Shown: in pieces, positions 1 to 7,499 of the stretch | Layout of the letters: each line of letters begins with the position of its first letter | Position numbering within the stretch: position 1 is the stretch's first letter | Origin: Moraxellaceae bacterium | GTDB lineage: Bacteria > Pseudomonadota > Gammaproteobacteria > Pseudomonadales > Moraxellaceae | Reading direction: 5' to 3' | Assembly: GCA_030646295.1 (NCBI GenBank) | Contig: JAUSND010000003.1 | Coordinates: 496,001-560,000 of the forward strand | DNA length: 64,000 nucleotides | The notes under the pieces: generated by a model | The model's database searches: none | Seen by the model: the letters and a program-made list of their open reading frames with translations, nothing else | What the model was told of the DNA's origin: nothing | Program-made: the position numbers and the translations under genes

Positions 1-52
1 CCTCATTTCAGGGGGTGATCTCTGCCGCCAGGCAGAAGCGGGAAGTTTATTC

Positions 53-1276
53 ATGCACGATTTTCTTCTGACCATCTGGAATCGTCCGGACTTCTGGTCG
101 TTTGTAGCCATTCCGTTTGTTGCTGCAGCTGTTGGCTGGTTTACCAACTGGATTGCCATCGAGATGACCTTCTGGCCACTCGAGTTTATTGGCTATAAAA
201 AGCTTCGCCTTGGCTGGCAGGGCATTATTCCGGCCAAGGCCGAAAAAATGGCGGGCATCGTGGTGGATAACACCATGGCCAAGCTGGCCAGTCTTTCCGA
301 GCTGTTCCAGCAGATGGAGCCCGAGAAGATTGCCGCGCATATCAGCAAGTCCATCATGGAGCGCATCGACGATTATGTTGATGAGATCATGTCGGAGCGA
401 AATGCGGTGCTATGGGACAACATGCCCCTCATGGTTAAGCGCAGGGTCTATGCCCGTGTCCGCCGCCAGTTGCCGTCAATCATGGATAACATGGTGGACG
501 ACATGGCCGAGAACATTGAAGAGCTGGTGGATCTCAAGCAGATGGTGGTCAAGCTGCTCTCCGGGGACAAGGCACTGATGGTGCGGGTGTTCAAGGATGT
601 CGGGGATGTGGAGCTGCGCTTTGTGGTGAACTCCGGCCTCTGGTTCGGCTTTCTGTTTGGCTTCGTCCAGATGTGGGCCTGGGCAATTTATCCCGAGCCA
701 TGGGTAATGCCGTTTTTTGGCTTTCTGGTGGGCTATGCAACCAACTGGCTGGCCCTGAACCTTATCTTCCGGCCACTGGAGCCGGTGAAAGTGGGGCCGT
801 TCACCGTGCATGGCCTGTTTCTGCGCCGCAAGTTCGAGGTGGCCGACAAGTTTGCCCTGATCTCTACCCAGGAGGTCATTAACCTCAAGAACCTGATGAA
901 TGAGGTACTGACAGGCCCTCGCTCCGACCGTACCCGGGCCATGATCAAGCGTCACCTGCGTCCGTTGCTGGAGTCTGGTGTGGTACGTACCGCGGTTCAG
1001 CTGACACTGGGCGCCGAAGGCTATGCCAACATCAAGAATCTGGTCGTAGAGCGTGCCATCGCCATGACCATCGGCCCGCTGGCGGATCCGCGCTTCAATC
1101 GTGAGCGGGCCAACGTCATTCATCATATTTTCCGCGACAAGATGCGGGTCATGAGCAATGCCGAGTTCCAGGACTTGCTGCGCCCGGCCTTTCAGGAGGA
1201 TGAATGGATCCTGATTATCCTCGGAGCTGTGCTGGGCCTGGTCGCGGGTTATCTGCAACTGGTTATCATGTTCTGA
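53..1276 (+). CDS. DUF445 family inner-membrane protein
   Basis: 407 residues. Hydrophobic segments are visible near residues 15-40, at about 190-215 and 217-240, and at the extreme C-terminus (about 388-407), with a long charged, helical middle that probably forms a coiled or helical soluble part. The motif VGWFTNWIAIEMTFWPLE (from residue 27) recurs as VGYATNWLALNLIFRPLE (from residue 226), so the protein carries an internal duplication. This layout is typical of DUF445/YheB-like proteins, whose biochemical role is not established. The ATG at 53 has a GGAAG Shine-Dalgarno sequence 7 bases upstream. It is followed by a phasin gene on the same strand, but 88 bases separate them, so an operon is uncertain. 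Confidence 0.85.
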   Translation: MHDFLLTIWNRPDFWSFVAIPFVAAAVGWFTNWIAIEMTFWPLEFIGYKKLRLGWQGIIPAKAEKMAGIVVDNTMAKLASLSELFQQMEPEKIAAHISKSIMERIDDYVDEIMSERNAVLWDNMPLMVKRRVYARVRRQLPSIMDNMVDDMAENIEELVDLKQMVVKLLSGDKALMVRVFKDVGDVELRFVVNSGLWFGFLFGFVQMWAWAIYPEPWVMPFFGFLVGYATNWLALNLIFRPLEPVKVGPFTVHGLFLRRKFEVADKFALISTQEVINLKNLMNEVLTGPRSDRTRAMIKRHLRPLLESGVVRTAVQLTLGAEGYANIKNLVVERAIAMTIGPLADPRFNRERANVIHHIFRDKMRVMSNAEFQDLLRPAFQEDEWILIILGAVLGLVAGYLQLVIMF

Positions 1277-1364
1277 TGTGGACGGGATTGTCTGACAGGA
1301 TGTGTGTGGCTGATCGTGCTGGCCGCTAGAATGGCCGGGCTGTAATCCAGATACGGGGTATAGA

Positions 1365-1793
1365 ATGACGGGGCTCAAGAAGACAGTGGACAAGAAGCTG
1401 AAAGTCGCACCATCCAAGGATCTGCGCAAATATACCCAGCAAATCTGGCTTGCAGGCCTTGGAGCATTTGCCCGGGCAGAGGAAGAGGGTGGCAAGCTGT
1501 TTGATAATCTCGTCAAGATTGGTGAGGATCTTGAGGTGAAAACCCGTGAAATTGCGGATAACACCGTTGGTGAAGTGCGCGGACGGGTACTGGAGAAGGC
1601 AACTGACACCCGCGAGCGGGTCGAGCGGGCTTTTGATGACCGCATTACGACAGCCCTTACCCGTCTTGGTATCCCCTCCCAACGGGACATGGATCAGATC
1701 AATAACCGGCTGGACACCCTGACCGAGCTTATGCAGGAACTCTCCCGCCATATCCGGCCTGCTGAGACGTCCTCCAAAAAAGAGGGCAAGTAA
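1365..1793 (+). CDS. Phasin family protein (polyhydroxyalkanoate granule-associated)
   Basis: 142 residues, mostly amphipathic helix. The sequence QIWLAGLGAFARAEEEGGKL (from about residue 25) is the hallmark of PhaI/PhaF-type phasins, which coat polyhydroxyalkanoate granules. The C-terminal part (residues about 105-142) has a heptad-like helix and a short Lys/Ser-rich tail, without the long KPAA-repeat histone-like tail of PhaF, so it resembles PhaI. The ATG at 1365 is preceded by GGGG at suitable distance. No PHA synthase or depolymerase gene lies in the window, so a role in PHA storage is inferred from family only; phasin-like proteins also occur without PHA. Confidence 0.8.
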   Translation: MTGLKKTVDKKLKVAPSKDLRKYTQQIWLAGLGAFARAEEEGGKLFDNLVKIGEDLEVKTREIADNTVGEVRGRVLEKATDTRERVERAFDDRITTALTRLGIPSQRDMDQINNRLDTLTELMQELSRHIRPAETSSKKEGK

Positions 1794-1958
1794 GCCCTCC
1801 CGGAGCTCTTCTTCGGGCCGCCGGCAGCCAAAAGTGTGACCTTCGTCGTAAACTGGTGAAAAACCGTCCAATCCCTGTTCATTCTTGCCTTTTCCGGGTG
1901 TAGAAAGGAACAAGTGACAAATTTTGTCAGCTTGGCCTCAGGGGCCTGGAGCAATGAC

Positions 1959-3224
1959 ATGTCGGTAGATCAGAAAAAAGTGTTGGTGGATGAGCTTGAG
2001 GTGGGCATGTATGTTGCCCGCCTTGACCGCCCGTGGATTGAGACACCATTCCCTCTGCAGGGCTTCTACGTCAAGGATCTGACCGATATTGACGGGCTTC
2101 GCCGCTATTGCCGCGAGGTGACGATTGATGTTTCGCGCAGCAGGGTAGCGGTTGAGCCGGTCAGTCATGCCGTTGGTGGTGTGGCCAGAACACAGTCTCC
2201 CAGGGCGGCTGCGCCGGCCCCCTCTCGTGCGCCTGTCGTAAAGGCCGCCAAGCCGGTTTATCGCACCACTGTTTCCATGCCTCAGGAGGTTGTTGCCTCC
2301 CGTGACCTCCATCGTGAGTTTGCCCAGTCGGTTGCGGATGTTTACAAGAAGCTGCGTGAAGGCAGTGCACCGGATGTGGAGCATGCCCGTGATGCCTCCC
2401 GGCGAGTGGTTGAAAGCGTAGTTCGCAATCCGGACGCAATGGTCTGGCTGTCACGTGTACGCGACAAGGATGCCTATAGTTACCATCATGCCTTCCGTTG
2501 CGCGATCTGGGGGACGGTATTTGGTCGCCATCTTGGTCTGTCGCGACAGGCGCTGGACAATCTGGCCTTTGGTCTCACCCTGATGGATGTGGGTAAGGCC
2601 AAACTCCCGGATGGCCTGCTTAACAAGGCTGGCCTCCTGTTGCCTGCCGAGCGTGTCGAGTTGCGCAAGCATGTTGATTACAGTCTTGAGATATTGGCCA
2701 CCTTGCCTGAGGTGCCTTCACAGGTCCTGCAGATGGTGGCTGAGCATCATGAGCGGTATGACGGCAGCGGGTATCCCAATCAGCTGGCAGGCAAGACGAT
2801 TTCGCCACTGGGCAAGATTGCTGGTCTGGTTGATACCTATGATGCCATGACCTCCGAACGCCCTTATGCACGTGCACTGACCTCGGTTGAGGCGGTGTCC
2901 CGTCTTTATGAGTTGCGCAATACCGAGTTCCAGTCGCAACTGGTGGAAGAGTTCATTCAGGCAATTGGTGTCTATCCTACCGGTACGCTTGTGCACATGA
3001 GCAATCAGGAGGTGGGTGTCGTGATTGCCCAGAACCCTGAGCGTCGTCTGCGTCCCAAGCTGCTGATCCTGCTTGATGCAGACAAGCGCTCAATGCAGCG
3101 GCCGCGCTATGTCGACATGATGACGGTGACGCATGACAGTGGCGGTGAGCCGTTGCGGATTGTGACAAGCCTTTTGCCGGGATCGTTTGGTGTAGATCCT
3201 GCAAGAGTGCAGCTGGCTGCCTGA
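1959..3224 (+). CDS. HD-GYP domain protein with DUF3391 N-terminus (cyclic-di-GMP phosphodiesterase-like, altered HD motif)
   Basis: 421 residues from the ATG at 1959, which has GGAG 7 bases upstream; a GTG at 1914 would add 15 residues. Residues about 1-130 are a DUF3391-type domain (VDELEVGMYVARLD) with a Pro/Ala linker. Residues about 150-370 are HD-GYP: HHERYDGSGYP at 263-273 is intact, and DTYDAMTSERPY follows. The HD dyad, however, reads Met-Asp (LTLMDVGK, Met209-Asp210), so a metal-ligand histidine is missing. HD-GYP enzymes normally hydrolyse cyclic-di-GMP with a di- or tri-metal centre; this one may be weak or a binding protein. A strong hairpin terminator follows the stop codon. Confidence 0.85.
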   Translation: MSVDQKKVLVDELEVGMYVARLDRPWIETPFPLQGFYVKDLTDIDGLRRYCREVTIDVSRSRVAVEPVSHAVGGVARTQSPRAAAPAPSRAPVVKAAKPVYRTTVSMPQEVVASRDLHREFAQSVADVYKKLREGSAPDVEHARDASRRVVESVVRNPDAMVWLSRVRDKDAYSYHHAFRCAIWGTVFGRHLGLSRQALDNLAFGLTLMDVGKAKLPDGLLNKAGLLLPAERVELRKHVDYSLEILATLPEVPSQVLQMVAEHHERYDGSGYPNQLAGKTISPLGKIAGLVDTYDAMTSERPYARALTSVEAVSRLYELRNTEFQSQLVEEFIQAIGVYPTGTLVHMSNQEVGVVIAQNPERRLRPKLLILLDADKRSMQRPRYVDMMTVTHDSGGEPLRIVTSLLPGSFGVDPARVQLAA

Positions 3225-3241
3225 GCAGCTTTCTGATAAAT

Positions 3242-3270
3242 AAAAAGCCGGCAAGATGCCGGCTTTTTTT
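3242..3270. terminator. Rho-independent terminator between convergent genes
   Basis: A GCCGGC stem with a 5-base loop is flanked by an A-run on the left and seven T on the right, so it can stop transcription from both the HD-GYP gene and the convergent SDR gene. Confidence 0.85.
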
Positions 3271-3278
3271 ATGGCGCA

Positions 3279-4214
3279 TTATTTCTTCAGTAATGCGTAG
3301 TGCCTGAAAATATCGCTCAGGGAGTAGCGGGGTGTGAACCCGAAGGTTTCCCTGAATTGTCGTCCGTTAATGGTTGCGGAGTATTTGAAGTAGTCCATCA
3401 GGTAGGGGGGGAAGTGCTTCCAGCCCAGTACGCGACTCAGAATGACGGGTAGCTGTGGCGGGATGGAGGGAATGTGCTGTTTACGGCACCCGCATAGTGT
3501 GACGGCGTGTTGATAGGCAACAACATCGTCTGGCGCAACGTTGTAGATGCCCGGGATGTTTTTGCCAAAAGCCAGTGTAATTGCTTCGGCCATGTCATCC
3601 AGATGAATGAACTGCATCATCGGAGAGAATCCCATCAGTACCGGTACCCGTTCTTTCATGAGCAGCTGGCTGATGCTGTTGTTTACGCCAGGGCCAACAA
3701 TGTTGCATGGACGAAGCAGGGTAACCTTGAGCTCCGGATGCTTCCAGAAATAGATCATGGCGAGATTCTCCAGTTCTACGGAGTCCACAAGATCCATTGT
3801 TATCCCGGACGCTTTAAGCGGGGCACTTTCGGTCAGGTAGGCCGGATTCAAGGGGTGGGCGCCATATACAAAATATGTCGACAGCACCAGTACCTGTCCA
3901 ACGTGATATTTCACGCACAACTCAAGCAGTTTTTGTGTTCCTGTCACGTTGGCGTTATAGCGTCTTTCACGTGCGCCCTCATTGGCGCCAAGCCGCCCCA
4001 GGTGTATGACACCCTCAAAGTGATATTCACGGAACAAATCCTCGAAGTCGCGCTTCTGCACATCAAGGTGGTAGCTGGGGATGTCTGGCGGCAGTGTCAC
4101 TTCGCGGCGGCTGTCACAAGCGACAATGCGATACCGGTCATGTAAACGATTGATCACCGCCTGAGCAAGGGCGCCACCGGCACCGGTAACAAGAATGTAC
4201 GGCTTTTCATTCAT
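3279..4214 (-). CDS. NAD-dependent epimerase/dehydratase-like (extended SDR) protein
   Basis: 311 residues. The N-terminal Rossmann motif VTGAGGALAQAV (about residues 9-20) and the LSTYFVYGAHPLNPAYLTES stretch place it with extended SDR proteins of the NAD(P)-sugar-epimerase type. The usual catalytic Tyr-x-x-x-Lys is not visible at its expected place: the region reads MDLVDSVELENLA. The enzyme may therefore bind nucleotide without the classical chemistry. Its ATG overlaps the stop of the upstream acyltransferase gene (ATGA), so the two are translationally coupled and probably act on the same lipid or glycolipid substrate. The substrate cannot be told from sequence. Confidence 0.75.
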   Translation of the reverse strand: MNEKPYILVTGAGGALAQAVINRLHDRYRIVACDSRREVTLPPDIPSYHLDVQKRDFEDLFREYHFEGVIHLGRLGANEGARERRYNANVTGTQKLLELCVKYHVGQVLVLSTYFVYGAHPLNPAYLTESAPLKASGITMDLVDSVELENLAMIYFWKHPELKVTLLRPCNIVGPGVNNSISQLLMKERVPVLMGFSPMMQFIHLDDMAEAITLAFGKNIPGIYNVAPDDVVAYQHAVTLCGCRKQHIPSIPPQLPVILSRVLGWKHFPPYLMDYFKYSATINGRQFRETFGFTPRYSLSDIFRHYALLKK

Positions 4215-5035
4215 CGAACGGCTCTCTCGTTGCTGCCGCGCCGTATCAATCCCTCATTAATCAGGCTGCGAATGGCCTCTTTCACTTCGGCAACATGTGC
4301 TTCTGTGTCCTGCTCGTTGATTACCGGGCCCTTGAACCGGATCGGCTTTCCAAAGCTGATGATGACCTTGGCCGGGAATGGCACGGGCACGGCAACCGGA
4401 AAATAGGGGAGGCCGAGTGATCTTGCCAGCGATGATGCGTTGCCAAACATGGGGAGTGCTTCTTCGCAGCCGGCGACACCAACGGGAATGATGGGTGTGT
4501 CAGTCTCCATGGCCAGATGGAGGAAACCACACCCGAAGCGTTGCAGTTCATAGCGTTTGTCCCAGCCTTTGCCGGTGCCACGTACTCCTTCCGGAAAGAC
4601 AATGACGGCTTCGTCCTCATGCAGCATGTCCACGCAGTTCTGAACATCCCCCACGACAGCACCGACGGCATTCAGCCAGTTGCCTACCCAGGGAACAGAG
4701 GGAAAAAAGCGCTCAACCATGGCGCGCGGCATGCGTGAGCCATGAGGATTGGTGGCCAGTGCGATACCGATCAGGATTCCGTCCAGAGGCAGAAAGCCGG
4801 AGTGGTTGGAAACGAGTAGCACGCGCCCCTTCTGCGGAATGTTTTCCAGTCCGTAGGCTTCGGTACGAAAGTAGTGCTCATAGAGCAGTCGGGTAAGCGC
4901 CAGGCTATTGCGGTTGGTGTTGGTGTAAAAGCCCCAGCGGTCATAGCCCAGACTTCCGACGGGCTTTGGGGAGGCGTCAAGTTTTTCCGCAAGATCCGGG
5001 GGTAGCAGTCTGCGAAGGAGGGAGCGATCAGGCAT
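4211..5035 (-). CDS. Lysophospholipid acyltransferase family protein (PlsC-like)
   Basis: 274 residues from the ATG at 5035, which has GGAG 8 bases upstream; an upstream TTG at 5056 lacks a ribosome site. Motif NHSGFLPLDG is the acceptor-binding His...Asp block and VFPEGVRGTGKGW is the second conserved block of the glycerol-phosphate acyltransferase fold. The His-to-Asp spacing (NHSGxLPxD) is that of a distinct LPLAT subgroup rather than classical PlsC (HX4D). No clear membrane anchor is seen. It is the first gene of a two-gene unit with the SDR protein. It probably transfers an acyl chain from acyl-ACP or acyl-CoA to a lipid acceptor at the inner membrane. Confidence 0.8.
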   Translation of the reverse strand: MPDRSLLRRLLPPDLAEKLDASPKPVGSLGYDRWGFYTNTNRNSLALTRLLYEHYFRTEAYGLENIPQKGRVLLVSNHSGFLPLDGILIGIALATNPHGSRMPRAMVERFFPSVPWVGNWLNAVGAVVGDVQNCVDMLHEDEAVIVFPEGVRGTGKGWDKRYELQRFGCGFLHLAMETDTPIIPVGVAGCEEALPMFGNASSLARSLGLPYFPVAVPVPFPAKVIISFGKPIRFKGPVINEQDTEAHVAEVKEAIRSLINEGLIRRGSNERAVR

Positions 5036-5130
5036 GTGAAGGGCTCCGTGATACAATCCGGGCGGGTGATCGAATCAGGTTAGCACAGCAGTCCTGTAGC
5101 AGATTGCCGTATGGCAGTTGCCGGTTGGCG

Positions 5131-5159
5131 TTGACACCCGGCCAGGCGATCCCTAAAAT
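5131..5159 (+). promoter_or_regulatory. Sigma-70 promoter of tRNA-Gly (copy 1)
   Basis: TTGACA (5131-5136), a 17-base spacer and TAAAAT (5154-5159), followed by a GC-rich discriminator just before the tRNA. This is a near-consensus stable-RNA promoter. Confidence 0.8.
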
Positions 5160-5171
5160 GCGCCCACTTTT

Positions 5172-5247
<76 letters not shown>

Positions 5248-5254
5248 GATCAAG

Positions 5255-5279
5255 AAAGCCGGCTTATGCCGGCTTTTTT
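5255..5279 (+). terminator. Rho-independent terminator of tRNA-Gly copy 1
   Basis: AAAGCCGGC, loop TTAT, GCCGGC and six T. The same hairpin sequence follows the second tRNA-Gly copy. Confidence 0.85.
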
Positions 5280-5301
5280 CATGAGCTCGTGCTTGTGGTT
5301 T

Positions 5302-5315
5302 CAGGATGCATCCTG
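5302..5315. other. Perfect 14-base palindrome upstream of murI
   Basis: CAGGATGCATCCTG reads the same on both strands and lies 48 bases before the murI start. It could be an operator; no T-run follows, so a terminator is unlikely. Chance occurrence is possible. Confidence 0.3.
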
Positions 5316-5362
5316 TGCCAAGGCATGCGAGCATCAGGCTTTATTATCCACAGGTGCCCTTC

Positions 5363-6166
5363 ATGGCAGCGCAGGCGTCCAGTCCGATTGGTGTGTTTGA
5401 CTCCGGCATTGGTGGCCTGACGGTAGTACGTGCACTCATGGAGCGCCTGCCGTTCGAGGATATTGTCTATTTTGGTGATACTGCGCGCGTTCCTTACGGG
5501 GTCAAGTCGCGGGAAACCATTCAGAGTTTTACGGCCCAGATCACTGAGTTCCTGCTGGCTCACGATGTAAAGTTGCTAATCATTGCCTGTAACACCATGG
5601 CGGCAGTGGCAGTGGAGACGGTCAGGGCAATGTCTCCCGTGCCCGTACTTGATGTGATTGATGCCGGCGCCAAGGCGGCAGTCGCCTTGACGCACAAGGG
5701 TGTCGGGGTTATCGGTACCCCCACAACCATCAACTCCAATGCCTATGCCCGCAGCATTCATGCCCTGAATCCGGCTGTGCACGTTTACTCCCAGGCATGC
5801 CCGCTGTTTGTGCCTCTGGTGGAAGAGGGGTGGCTGGAGCATGAGGTCACCCGACTGACTGCACGTGAATATCTGAAGCCGGTTTTCGTGGAGCAGATAG
5901 ATACACTTGTGCTTGGGTGTACACACTATCCCTTGCTCAAGCCGCTGCTTCAGGAGGTCGCGGGGCCGGGCATTCGTCTGGTGGATTCAGCGATTACGGT
6001 GGCCGAGCAGACGGCGACGTTGCTGGATCGTCTGGGTTTGCATAATCCGCAGCGTCATGCCCCTGAGTATCGCTACTTTGTGACGGATGTTCCCCTTCGG
6101 TTCCAGACGATCGGGGGGCGCTTTCTGGGCAGGGAGCTAACGCATCTCGAGCAGGTTCGCTGGTAG
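5363..6166 (+). CDS. murI: Glutamate racemase
   Basis: 267 residues from the ATG at 5363 with AGGTG upstream; an upstream in-frame start at 5306 would add an atypical tail. The enzyme interconverts L- and D-glutamate for peptidoglycan. Both catalytic cysteines are present: Cys76 in IACNTMAA and Cys186 in LGCTHYPLL. The N-terminal GVFDSGIGG loop and GDTARVPYG block are also intact. Length fits the family. It stands alone between tRNA-Gly and the DUF4062 gene, on the same strand. Confidence 0.95.
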   Translation: MAAQASSPIGVFDSGIGGLTVVRALMERLPFEDIVYFGDTARVPYGVKSRETIQSFTAQITEFLLAHDVKLLIIACNTMAAVAVETVRAMSPVPVLDVIDAGAKAAVALTHKGVGVIGTPTTINSNAYARSIHALNPAVHVYSQACPLFVPLVEEGWLEHEVTRLTAREYLKPVFVEQIDTLVLGCTHYPLLKPLLQEVAGPGIRLVDSAITVAEQTATLLDRLGLHNPQRHAPEYRYFVTDVPLRFQTIGGRFLGRELTHLEQVRW

Positions 6167-6200
6167 GTCAAAATTGACTGGCAGTGATTCCGGTATCTTG

Positions 6201-6253
6201 CTGACAAGAGTCCCTTTTGTCAGTTATTGTCTCAAAAAAGGCATTACTGCCTT
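6201..6253. other. Two hairpins in an AT-rich gap before the DUF4062 gene
   Basis: The 185-base gap 6167-6351 is more AT-rich than its surroundings. CTGACAA (6201-6207) pairs with TTGTCAG (6217-6223), and AAGGCA (6238-6243) pairs with TGCCTT (6248-6253). The first may end the murI transcript or be an operator; neither has a convincing T-run. Confidence 0.35.
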
Positions 6254-6351
6254 AAAAGCAAATGTCTGCAAAATCTGCCGTCATGACCCAAGCCGTTTTC
6301 CAGGGGCTTTAACAATGATTGGTGGTAGTAGTTGGCCAAGATGGGGTTTTT

Positions 6352-7380
6352 GTGAGCGATAAGCGTTATCAGGTCTTTGTCAGCTCGACCTACTCTGATC
6401 TTCAGTCGGAGCGCAGGCTGCTGACCCAGATTTTGCCTGTGCTGGGCTGCCTGCCGTGTGGACTGGAACTCAATCCTTCCGGGGTCAGCGCCTGGGCCGC
6501 AATCAAGAAGCTGATCGATGAGTCGGACTACTATGTGCTGCTGGTGGGAAGTCGCTATGGCTCGCTCTCGCCATCCGGTGTCAGTTATACGCATATGGAA
6601 TATGTGTACGCCGCTACAAAGCAGAAGCCCATTCTCGTATTGATGCATGAGGCGCCTGAAACGCGATCAATCGAGTTGCAGGAAAAAACGCCAGAAGGGC
6701 GCTTGAAGCTCAGGGATTTCCGCTTGTTGCTTCAGCGTGGGCTGACGGCAGGCTGGACCGATGAACGTAGCCTCGAAATGGCTCTCAGGCAGCACATTCC
6801 GCAATTGATCCAGTCGCGCCCGATGCCGGGCTGGGTGCGTGCCAATCAGGTCAGTAATCCGCAGCTCGAACGGGAGAATCAGGCCCTCAAGCAGCGTCTG
6901 GCCGAGCTGGAGCAGGAGCGTGACCTCTGGCTGGGCAAGGGTGAGGGGCTGGCGACATCAATGGCTCAGGGGCAGGATATTTTTGAGGTTGCCTATCGTT
7001 GCAAGGCGTATGCGGCAGGTAATTGCGAGGAAGTGTCGGTGCGGTCCCAGCTTTCGTGGAATGCCCTGTTCCTCAGCTTCGCGCCTTACATGAGTCAACC
7101 CCAGCATGAGGACTTTATAGCGGCCAAACTTGCAGAGCGTGTGCAGGAGGTCGCCTTGAAGGACGTGCAGGCTTCTCGTCCGAAGACCCACGCGGTGACG
7201 GATATCACTCTGGCGCCTCTTTGCTTCAATACCATCAAGCTTCAATTCCGGACTTTGGGTCTGATTCGTCGTGTCCCGCGCCCGGAGGATGCCCGTGTCT
7301 GGTGGCAGTTGACTACCGCAGGTGAGAAGCACATGACGGCCCTCATGGCGGTACGCAAAACAGCGCCTCGCCCTGCCTGA
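6352..7380 (+). CDS. DUF4062 domain protein with coiled coil and winged-helix-like C-terminus
   Basis: 342 residues from the GTG at 6352 (GGGG 5-6 bases upstream); a TTG at 6319 would extend it by 11 residues. The N-terminus YQVFVSSTYSDLQSERR (about residues 5-21) is the signature of DUF4062, a small Rossmann-like domain often found at the front of large STAND/NLR-type or defence proteins. Here it is not fused to a NTPase. Residues about 170-195 form a Glu/Leu/Arg coiled coil (ENQALKQRLAELEQER), and the last 60 residues look like a winged helix (FNTIKLQFRTLGLIRR ... VWWQLTTAGEKHM). Function is unknown; a sensor, adaptor or regulatory role is conceivable. No partner gene is visible next to it. 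Confidence 0.7.
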   Translation: MSDKRYQVFVSSTYSDLQSERRLLTQILPVLGCLPCGLELNPSGVSAWAAIKKLIDESDYYVLLVGSRYGSLSPSGVSYTHMEYVYAATKQKPILVLMHEAPETRSIELQEKTPEGRLKLRDFRLLLQRGLTAGWTDERSLEMALRQHIPQLIQSRPMPGWVRANQVSNPQLERENQALKQRLAELEQERDLWLGKGEGLATSMAQGQDIFEVAYRCKAYAAGNCEEVSVRSQLSWNALFLSFAPYMSQPQHEDFIAAKLAERVQEVALKDVQASRPKTHAVTDITLAPLCFNTIKLQFRTLGLIRRVPRPEDARVWWQLTTAGEKHMTALMAVRKTAPRPA

Positions 7381-7499
7381 GCCATATTGTCCTTTTTTGT
7401 GATGCGGCTTGAGCGCTGTGTCATAGTCTGACGCATGTTTCCTGCTAGCCTTTACTCACGTTATTGGCATTCCTGTATGCCGCGTTTGTGAGGTTTTTC

